From the NCBI GenBank assembly GCA_000226015.1, contig JH153334.1, positions 152,858-194,693 on the forward strand: DNA of 41,836 nucleotides, given 5' to 3'. The stretch comes from Mnemiopsis leidyi (taxonomy: Eukaryota > Ctenophora > Tentaculata > Lobata > Bolinopsidae). Position numbers and translations under genes: made by a program. The notes under the pieces were generated by a model that did not search any database, had not been told where the DNA came from, and saw only the letters and a program-made list of their open reading frames with translations. Shown here one piece after another: positions 10,509 through 20,700 of this stretch; position 1 is the stretch's first letter, and every line of letters starts with the position of its first letter.

Positions 10509-13500
10509 ATGGATGACGACATGGACATTGAAGCGATGTTGGACGCACCTCTGGAAAAGAAAAAGCAAGAGAATAGTGTGAGTGAAGACGTTAAAGTACC
10601 ATACTGTCAGCCTTGTAACGTAGCGCGCGCCCCGCCAAACTCAAGTCTAGCTTAACAATCACATAATGTCAGCGTACACACAGCCGGTTTTACCATATAT
10701 GGAATAATTCGTTCCTCGCTGACCCAGTACAATTTGAACTCACTAGTTTGATACATATACATTACATTCGAGGAATAATAATACGTGGTCACGGCTAGTG
10801 TATACAGAGCACAGGATACGGTTGTAGAGTCACCTTAGTGCTATGTCGGGCTATTGTAATGCTATCGCATCAGCGTCACTACTTCTTGTTCTTGATTCCT
10901 TATTAAACATGAGATTTTATAACGGTCTCTACATAAGCAGGGACTCTACACCTGTATGCCTGCTCTGATGTGCAAGCCCACAAGTTCCTGTCCCACTCAC
11001 CGATCTCTAACATACGTATCATTTAGACTACACGACGTCCCTGCTGTATGATCCCTCTGGTAAGGTCAAGGTTCCACATTTTGGTCATATCTGTGTTCCG
11101 GTCGTTTAACAGTATGTGACATGTGTATCTAAGCATACATTATCAATTACATCTAGACATTGTACTGATAGATATTTCTTTCCAGGACGGTTCATGAAGT
11201 GCAGTCTGTGTCAGCTAATTGCTCCAATATCCGCTAATAAACGGATAATCTACTAATTGCTCGATATTTCCCGAGCGTGTTAAACCTGAAATTCTGTGAT
11301 CTACGCCTTCGGCTGGGTGATCAATCCCTTAAAAATCTGTCGCGGTTTAAACATTCAAGGGAATGCTGGATGTTTAAACTTTATGACAAGTGACACTGCG
11401 AATATTGGTGTTACTGAAAACAAATAAACGTATTACAGTTGTCTGAATTGAATGAAATCTGACTAGCAAATCTTGATTAAGAGTTTAGACCTCGAGCCCA
11501 TACTCGTTATCTGTTTAAGCTTAAACTATGAGGTGTTCGGCAAACAAGATACTTAGATCGTCGATGAAACTGATTGGTGTATGTCAAATTTTGGAAGATC
11601 CTTGATTCAGAAGCTGTGTGATAGATCACAATCTTTCGTCTCCACTAAATTTCTGCTCTGTTGACAATTTGATTTGGGTAAGAAAAAGTTCTGGAGAAAG
11701 TAAATTTTCCCCAAGAAAAAGCAAACGTAGCTGTCAAACTAATGAGGTATCTAAATTGCAGGCCGTGAGGATCGAGACACGCCATGATATGCGGATCAGT
11801 GGCTTCTTCACTATATCAGAGTCCATGTCGCATACCCTTGCCGACATTTGCCCTCTTTTATGATCAAGCAAGATTGGTTGCTGTCACTGATTTTCTATTT
11901 ACTTACCGCAGTTGATTAATTTCTCATTCAGGACTTTTTTTCAGGCAGGGAAGAAGGAAAGCGAAAGCCACAAGAAGTCCAAGTTAGTGAATTGATACTT
12001 CGATTCATTCGTTTGATTTTCATCGCGAGACCGTCAATTGAATTTGGACATGATGATTGTGCCTAGAAACAAAATTTAGAAATTGCTTATAATTAGGATA
12101 ACATCTTTGTCGAGCTTTCATGTAACACTTAGTTTTCACGTCAGAAAACACAAGAAGAGTAAAAGTAAGAGTAGGAGCAGAAGCAGGAGCAAGAGCAAGA
12201 AGCGTCGGTCGCGACACAGCAAATCGCGATCCAGGTCGAGAGATAAGAAACACAAAAAAAGCAAAAGCAGAAAGAGGAGTAGGTCAAGAGGACGAAGGAG
12301 CAAGTCCAAGGAGCGGTCTTCTCGTCACAGAAGACGGAGTAGGTCCAAGGGACGAGGCAGGAGAAGCAGATCAAGTAGTCTTCACTGGAGATACGGATCT
12401 GGGTAATTTTGTTTGTTGTCGTTTTAAAGCGTTTGTATTTTCCGTTGTACACCTTGCCCCTCTTTTTGCTTGACTGGATCCTTTTTAGAGTGCTCTGAAC
12501 ATAATACAGACAGAGAAACTAGCAGATAAAGTAACATATTATTTATTCAGTGGCGCAGATCATGGCTTCGCAAGAGGATATGACGTGGAAGTGCCTCCAG
12601 AAGAGAGAGACAAAAGAACTGTGTTCTGTATGCAGCTACACACACGACTCAGAGCTAGAGACTTGGAGGAATTCTTCTCTCAAGTTGGCAAGGTAATTAC
12701 CCTGTTCTTGTGTCTAAATACAGAGCAAGCAATTGTGACCTGTGTTTGTTTGTTACTTTTTGTTTCTTTACTTCGAGACTGGTTGCAGTAATGGCCCTGA
12801 GGGTTTGTTACATCATGGATGTGTTTAATTACCTGAAATGAAGGTAAATCTGTTGGCGTACGTAAACAATAGGCAACAAAAATTGGATACTGAGTTAGGA
12901 TCAGTTGGTCCGCTTTCCCGACTAAACATTTTGTGTATATACAGAGCTTACCAACGTCACTTTGGTGTATTAGAAGAATTGCTATATATGTCAATAACAC
13001 AGGACCTGAACTAGTGACACTATCCTATCCTACACAGGTGAGAGATGTCAGGATAATATCTGACAGAAACAGTCGACGTTGTAAAGGAATTGCCTACATT
13101 GAGTTCTTTGAGGAAGACTCCGTAGCTCCTGCTCTCAAACTGTCCGGTACCAAGATTATGGGGATCCCTATACAAGTTCAACATACGCAGGTACGGATTT
13201 ATACTAGTTTGACTCTGCTTGGGTATTCACATATCACATATGCAAAATCAACTATGTGGAATCTCTTATTTAACTTATAAGTTCTGTCACTAACTTTACC
13301 TCCTATTTTGTTCAGGCTGAAAAGAACCGTGCGGCAATGTTAGCCAACTTAGCCAAGGAACAGGGACCTACCCGTCTTTATGTTGGCTCTCTACACTGTA
13401 ACATTACTGAAACTATGCTCAAGGCTATCTTCGAACCTTTTGGATATGTAAGTTTCTCATGTTTCTAGCGTGATTAGTCTTGTAACAACTATGTGGCTTT

Positions 13501-14874
13501 GATTGTGTTCAATTTGTCTGGGAAATTGTACACTGAAATGCTTGCAACCGTTCATATAAACACGCCAATAGCAAGAATGTATTATCGTATTCACAAAGGT
13601 TTTCTATCTATTGAAAAACCTTCTCCTCAGATCGACACACTACAACTGATGATAGACCCTGAGACAAACAGAAGCAGAGGTTACGGTTTTGTTCAGTATC
13701 GTGAAGCAGAGTCCGCGCGACGAGCCAAGGAGCAACTTAACGGATTTGAACTAGCGGGCAAGCCCATCAAAGTGGGAGAAGTCACTGAGAAGATGGATCA
13801 CTCCATGTCGAACATGGGCTCAGTTTTGGATGACGAGGAAACAGACCGGGGTGGAATAGAGATGAACGCCAATGCCCGGGTTCAACTTATGGCTAAACTG
13901 GCAAGCGGAAACCAGATGAGGCCTGGTGGCAAACAGAAGACAGCCCCAGCTAACGAAGGAGGTGAAGCGGACATAGGACAGAAAGTAAGAGAAATGTTAG
14001 GAGGAAGCAACTCCAGAGCCGCATCTGACGGTCCTTCGCCGTGTTTCGTTTTACGCAACATGTTTGACCCCAAAACGTAAGTGTACTGCGCTGAAAATTA
14101 CACACATTCAACGTCAATAGTCCAATAATTGTTTATTGCATCCCACGTTAAGCATTCTAGAGTTAAAGAATGGTTTTGTATCGGGAAAAAAGAAAACACT
14201 GCTTGCCTCAACCAGCTTGTATGTTAAGTTCAACGGGGGCTGTGACCCAGCATAAGGGCCTGGCGAATAATTCTCGGGCACCCCCAAGGGTTATCCAGAA
14301 AGGAACCGCAATCCGCATTAAGCTAATTCCCTCTCACAGAGAAACAGATCCATACTGGGCTGAAGAGATCAGATCTGACGTTATTGGAGAGTGTTCCCAA
14401 CTCGGCGGGGTGGTCCATATCCACATCGACAAGGAAGATCCCAACGGTTGTGTCTACCTCAAAGCTGTGAATGGATCTGTCGCCAATGCTTGCGTTAATT
14501 CCCTTCAAGGACGTTGGTTTTCAGGTATTTTACTCTCATACTTAACACCTGCAATTCCTTATCGACACGACTCAATATTTGGTGAACTACACAATGGTCA
14601 ATGACGATGCGAAAAATGCGTCAATAAACTATGCTCAAAAAAATGTTTGTTTGTGATTTCTTGCACGTTCATTAAAGATGTCACCCAATTCATTATTACG
14701 AGTAATTAAATCGCAATTCTCTATTCTGGTTTTTTGTCTGAGCATGAGGTTTTCTGTTTTTCTGACCTATCAAAAATTTCAGGAAAGATGATCCAGGCTT
14801 CATTCATGCAAACTTCAGATTACAGCAAAAAGTTCGAGGGATCAGAATATCTCCGAGACAGACTGGAGCGATGA
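10509..14874 (+). CDS. RBM39: RBM39 / CAPER-type RS-domain splicing factor
   Basis: Nuclear U2AF65-like splicing factor and transcription coactivator. Exons: 10509-10577, 11945-11982, 12145-12402, 12551-12692, 13038-13190, 13316-13447, 13631-14076, 14340-14524, 14783-14874; all phases agree, giving 504 aa against about 530 in vertebrates. The start sits in GCCACCATGG and encodes MDDDMDIEAMLDAP, the family N-terminus. Exons 2-3 encode an RS domain (about residues 24-120). Exons 4-5 form RRM1 (TVFCMQL, RCKGIAYIEF) and exons 6-7 RRM2 (RLYVGSLH, RSRGYGFVQY, LNGFELAGKP). Exon 7 ends with the family's LRNMFDP motif, and exon 8 encodes the UHM domain with its R-W-F signature (GRWFSG). RBM39-type genes often self-regulate by alternative splicing; the 1.4-kb intron 1 would be the place to look. 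Identification is secure. Confidence 0.95.
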
Positions 14875-15336
14875 AATTTTTTGCGATTGAATATTACCTT
14901 TTTGTCATTCGATCCAGTTGTCACATGGACTTTTTAACATTTTTGTAAAAGGTTGAAGCTCATTGTATAATGTGTGCTACCGAATTTTTATTTCCGCTGT
15001 TTTCACTTGAAGTCTATTGCGACGTCAAGTTTTCTACATCGTTTGTCATTAGTCGAGTTTGTGCAAATGTCTATTGTCTAACGCTGTCCACTGTTAGTAA
15101 CGGTGTCAGTATAACACTTCAATGAGCATTATAACTAACTGTGAAGAAATAACACTGCTCGGCAGTCAAATAACTCCTGGAATATACTGATTAAACTTTA
15201 TGTTGAGCTCTGTTAAGTATTTCAATCTAACTTAATGAATGATGTGTTTTTATTTCTATTCTTGGAGATGAACATCCAACTTGCTAATGTATAGTACCAA
15301 AATGCTAATGTAAAGTACCAAATGCTCAAAAATATT
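14875..15336 (+). other. RBM39 3' flank
   Basis: Non-coding A+T-rich sequence after the RBM39 stop. No canonical AATAAA was found close by. A short duplication (TGCTAATGTAWAGTACCAAA, two copies) lies at about 15282-15322. Confidence 0.5.
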
Positions 15337-16190
15337 GTAGGTTGATAACATAACCTACTGTCGCAGCCATCACGCGCTCTCTCGCATTTCCGAAGGAATT
15401 CTTGACGCGCGTCGCCCGTTAATCATAAATATTAAAGCTGAAGAACTGTTATCGTTGACGAGATCAGATGATATCCTTCTTGCTTCTTGACGAGATTATA
15501 TCCGTCTAACGTTCAGCTTTAGCTGCGTGAGTCGGGTATCACCGCGACAATATCCTTCTACATTTTACCTGGGGACCTCAGGCTAACCGTTCCCCCGAAC
15601 GGAGGGAAACGTAGAGAGAGCCGCGCATCGCCCGGTAATCTACATTCTAACGCCAGGATTGCAGCAAACTGCGAGCCGCGCGCGGGTCGGGTAACACCTC
15701 GACAAGTCAATGTAATACCCAACTTTATTTCTCTAACTGTGTCCAACTCGAAAAGAGCCTTTTCGCGCGCCACTAAAGGCAAGCGTTTATTGAAGCTGAA
15801 ATGTGATAATTTTGTCCCAAGAATCGAGCGTCACTTTATTTTACGTCTTGTTATAGTCGCATGATGGGGCAATTATAGTAGTTTCTAGTTCTTTAACTTA
15901 GAGGATCGCTTGACGAGATTATATCCGTCTACCGTTCTAACGAAACGATCTCGTTCAGCTTTAGATGCGTGAGTCGGGTATCACCGCGACAAAGGATCGC
16001 TCGACTAATTTTGTTTTTTGCCGTGTCAGCTTTTTAGGAAAACTGAAATGACTCTGAAATTGTCGCTGTGATACCCGACTCTCGCAGCTCGAAGATGAAC
16101 GGCAAACGGATATTTTTTGATCCGGTCAAGTTTGAAAGCGTTTTGCCGGGCGCTGCGTGGCTCTCTCTACGTTCCTCTCCGATCATATTC
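15337..16190. repeat. Hairpin-repeat cluster A
   Basis: Mosaic of dispersed repeats. Three copies of a 64-bp imperfect palindrome occur: 15487-15550 (+), 15910-15992 (+, with a roughly 19-bp insertion) and 16060-16114 (-). There are partial copies near 15457 and 15685. A short hairpin GTAGGTT(8 nt)AACCTAC lies at 15337-15358. A GC-rich module with ACGTAGAGAGAGCC at about 15600-15645 is repeated inverted at about 16140-16185. The 15337-15425 part is the reverse complement of 40566-40679. No coding potential was seen; a 74-codon minus frame here is a by-product of the GC-rich repeat. Confidence 0.85.
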
Positions 16191-16479
16191 GTAAACTATA
16201 AGGACTTAGCTACCCAGGCAAAACCATTTCAGATCTATGTTTATCTAGAATGTTAATATAATACTTTGGGTGGAATCACAGGATCACCGATGCAAAAATA
16301 TGTTTGCCCCACCATCTAAAATTTAGATTGTAGATGGGAGCATAGGTATCATTTCAGCAACTTCTGTCACGAAATTACTTCCAAGCTATACTTCTGCTAT
16401 TCTGAACAAGGGAACTGGTCTAATATATAGATTTAAAGCTTCTATTTTTAACGGACATAGCTATGCTAACTGATGTTCT

Positions 16480-16940
16480 GAAACAGGTGATAAAAATGAA
16501 AGACGAGCAGCTTAACTCTGTTAAAGCAACTTTTCAGGACAATGTTAAGGAGTCTGTCACCCCAGAGCTGAGATCCTTTCCGTCAGTGGTGAGCTGTTTC
16601 CGTGAGTGGTGAGTTGTTTAGCTGTGCTTGCCCAAGAGAATCGTGTCTGCAGTCAGAAAGGTATCTGAAGGCGAGGACCGGAGGAGGAACGTAGAGTGTT
16701 TGGAACGTGGACTTGCAGTTTGAGTAATTACATAACAAACTGTATGAGAAGACATGCAGAACAGACTGCCACAGGATTGGACAGAAAAATCATGGGGTGC
16801 ATAGACCTATTCGTTTCAAGGTCACTAGCTCAGACACGGTTGCACCATTTCTCAGGCTGATAAGAGTTTTTTAGCTGGCCAGAACATCTAAAAGAAAACA
16901 TCTGTGAAAGCAGAATCCATATTCTTGGTAAATAAATAAG
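16480..16940 (+). pseudogene. Decayed retroelement ORF (possible LINE ORF1)
   Basis: Read in shifting frames, the plus strand shows fragments such as MKDEQLNSVKATFQDNVKE, VSAVRKVSEGEDRRRNV and, further on, VTSSDTVAPFLRL. This order resembles the 'KVSEGEDRRRNV-VFG ... VTLSSSDTVAQFLR' pattern in ORF1-type proteins of some invertebrate LINEs. Many stops and frame breaks show it is dead. The resemblance is from memory of the pattern, not from a search, so confidence is low. Confidence 0.32.
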
Positions 16941-17784
16941 TAAGTAGAAGTAAGTTCAACCACAAACCTAAAGCTGGAGAAAATGAAGTCCTTGATACCA
17001 AGCTTGAGAATTAATTCAACCAAAATCATGTTCATAAAATTATGTATATACGTTCATTTGTCTCGTTTTGCAGTCATTTCTTGAGCTTACTTAAATGTTT
17101 GCCCCTTGATACACTGTCCCTGAAAAAGTTATAGGGCTAGCGTGTCGGGTTACCAAGAAACTCACTGAAAAAATCTCTTTATGATGGATATTTTACTGGC
17201 ATAACTCTCCCCTAACTAGCACTTATGTGCATAGACTTGAAAATGCCAATTGATCTACCAACAAAGTATCTCACCCTGTCGATTGGGATCATGTGCTTGA
17301 AAAAAATGCACAATCTCATGTGATGAAGGTACCTCATTAATGAGAGTTTGTTTGGGCAACATCCAGACAGGTGACTGCTGATTGCTCCTCACAAAAATCT
17401 TGTGATCACAGCCTGAGCGATAAAGCCAAATGCAAGGAAAATAAACTGCTGCCCCCCATATAATGTGTAAACCATTTTGATGTGTATGCATGCATACCTC
17501 AAACTTCCTCTTTCTAAAGGTTCCTTGCTACTATCTTATTAGGCTGGTGGCAACCACCCCAGGAAAGACACTTACACTAACATTTTTGAACTTCAAGATT
17601 ATTCTCTATCGATTTTCTGTCCAATTTTAGCCCAGGCTAAAAAAAGAAAACAGTTGCCACCCACCTAGTATTACAACATGTAGTGTGGTATACGACCCCC
17701 CGACCGCTCCGACCCCCCTCCTCCGACTTTCTTTCTTGGCTGGAGGCACTCTTTGGTTTTTGCAACTGATATAAAGTCTTGCAA
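16941..17784. other. Hexokinase upstream region
   Basis: No supported gene. A 78-codon minus frame at 17255-17491 has no recognisable domain. Two short segments containing GGTGGCAAC (about 17546) and its complement GTTGCCACC (about 17653) form an imperfect inverted pair. A C-rich tract (17690-17725) lies shortly before the hexokinase start. No TATA box is evident. Confidence 0.45.
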
Positions 17785-20700
17785 ATGCCCACTGATCAAA
17801 TAATTAAACAGGTCATGTCAGAATTCAAGCAGATAGACAAGGACAGGCTATGTAAACTATCTGATGACATGTACAAGGAAATGGAGAAGGGACTCTCTGG
17901 AAAAAAGTCCAGTCTCCTCATGATTCCAACTTACATTCACCGTCTACCCAGTGGTAGTGAAGCTGGGAACTTTCTTGCTCTAGGTGATTTGTTAACTTGA
18001 ATTTTTCGGCTTACATCAAAGATACTGAAAAGAGGTAGCTAAGCAGATGTGAAACAAAGCAACATAATGTCAAAAGCCTTAATCAAAGTTCCTTATATGA
18101 GCCTGATAGTTACCCTAAAGTAAAATTTGGTCAAAAAAGTCCACTAAAACCCAAAATTCTTCCCTCTGCATATGGTTACAATCAAAATAGATTTTTGCTT
18201 CCTAAATTTTTGGACATAAGGCAATTTTTGCTATGGGTAGTTTCAATTATTTAACCTAGTATGTGAAATTGTTGATAAAATTGTTGCAAAATATTGTTGC
18301 ACATTTACCTTTGATGTTTGGCACATGGTCTGTATTCTATCCGTTATTAATACGTACAACATAAAATTAGTGTTTTATTAGTGTTTATTTACATGCTTTC
18401 AGATTTTGGTGGATCAACCTTTCGAGTTATTCTTGTGAAACTTATTGCCAATGATAGTCCAGTCATCAAATCAACAACCATCATCATGGATAATAAAATG
18501 AAGTCTGTTGCTGGAGAGGAACTCTTTGATCACCTGGCACAGTGTGTTGCTGATTTTGTTAAAAAAGTAATGGACTTATGCTTCCATGCCATTATGCTTA
18601 TTCAAATTGAATTAAGAATGTGAACCAATTTAATAGATATTCTGGTTTATCTGAAAGATTATGAGTCAATGGTCAGTATGACATTTTATATGAGAAAGCA
18701 AAAGTATTTTATATAATTAAAAGTTAGTTTGTTGTTTGTAGTAACAAAAGTGCATTTTTTTCAGGAAAGCTTGGAGCATACTGAAATTCCTCTTGGCTTT
18801 ACCTTTTCTTTTCCTATGCAACAATCTTCATTGTGCTATGGAACTCTTGTTCGGTGGACAAAAGGATTCAAAAATGCAAATGTTGTTGATGAAAATGTTG
18901 CCGAACTTTTAAACAGAGCTTTGTCTAAAAATGAGGTATATTTCATCGTAATTTAAGACAGACTTATATATCATTAGGATGAATGAATCTTTGGAAATAA
19001 AACTAAAAAGAACTTGAAGTTTGAAAACATGCTTATTACTTATTAGCTGCAATCCTCACTCATGCCTTTCCTCCCCCTAACTAACCTATCAACCTTCACT
19101 TTATCATAGCAAATAATCATTCTGACATTAACAAATATTATTTTCAGGTCACTAAAAAGATAAAAGTAGTTGCCTTAGCAAACGACACTGCTGGGACCCT
19201 AGTTGCTGGATGCTCTAAGTATGCAAACTGTCATGCAGGAGTCATCCTCGGGACAGGAACCAATGCTGCATACTCGGAGAAAGTTTCCAATGTTTCATCT
19301 CTGGCAGGCTGTTCTGAGAAAATGGTAAGATTTTCCTTACAGCCTAAATTGGTTAAGGTTTATATTTTGCCCGAGTCATTAAATTTAAGATTATGAAAAA
19401 AGAAAATGAGAAGGCGTTTATTCAGTGTAATGATATATTCAAAATAACAGCAGTTATTCTGTTCTAATTTTTCAGGTGGTTATAAACATGGAGTGGGGAA
19501 ATTTCGGTGAGATGGGTCACCTCGCTGATCTACTGACGGACTACGATAAACAGTTAGATGCAGCTAGCAACAACCCTGGCAATCAACTGTTAGTCATATT
19601 AAGTAAATCTAAAACATTATCATTATCAGTATCATTACTAGTATCAGCGTCAGGACGTTTAACGTGGCCAAAATTGTTTTGTACCAACGAATGTTGTTAT
19701 ACCATTATATTTGCACAACAAAATACACAGGTATGAGAAGATGATAAGTGGCCTGTACATTGGAGAGATTTCACGACTTGCGCTGCTCAGCCGGGCTGAG
19801 GCCAAGGTTATCTTCTCCGATGATATTCCAGATCTTCTGTTCAAGGAGAATTCTCTAGACGGTGCTGCCGTCAGTGATTGCATCAGGTAGATCTTTTTTC
19901 TCATTATCCTGTTGCTATGCAGACGTACTTTGTGTTGAGCGAGACAACTTACGGGGACATCCTTTAAATTTAGGTCATTTTTTCCCGTATCTTGCCATTT
20001 GGGCCCGAAGGGCCCAAATGGCAAGATTGTTTTGATACGTTTTGTGCACGTGCACAAAAAGTACAAAACAAGGGTTGGCGATCGACAGCGTAATTTTGGA
20101 ATATTAGCTCGAAAAGTGTCCGTACGTACGTACGTACGTACGTACGTCCGCGCTCCTTTATCAAACTTATCATGTATACAAATACGATTATAGGTTTTAA
20201 CTGCCCAAGGCCGCAGACGGCAGAATGTACTTCAGATATACATAATCAATATGAAATTTATGTATATTTTTTCACATCAAGAAAAATGATCAAAATTCTA
20301 TGAACTTTAGTTTTATTGAGTAATTTGTCGAAATTTGACAGATTGAAAGATGAATGTAACACGATTTTTATCTCAGCTCCGTACACACTACACGGTACAA
20401 ATCTATTTAACAACAAAATTACATAACGCTATTAGTATAAAGTATAAACACAACGCAGTATGACTATGAATAAGGGTAGCACAGACAATATGATTATGAC
20501 GACGTCATACANNNNNNNNNNNNNNNNNNNNNNNNNNNNNNNNNNNNNNNNNNNNNNNNNNNNNNNNNNNNNNNNNNNNNNNNNNNNNNNNNNNNNNNNN
20601 NNNNNNNNNNNNNNNNNNNNNNNNNNNNNNNNNNNNNNNNNNNNNNNNNNNNNNNNNNNNNNNNNNNNNNNNNNNNNNNNNNNNNNNNNNNNNNNNNNNN

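Noticed and set aside
10578..11944. Possible poison exon in RBM39 intron 1 (around 11618-11863)
   Set aside because: Related splicing factors have such exons, but I see no conserved block or convincing acceptor/donor pair here.
12141..12452. Antisense Ser/Cys/Phe-rich frame opposite the RS domain
   Set aside because: By-product of the AGR/AGC repeats of RBM39 exon 3.
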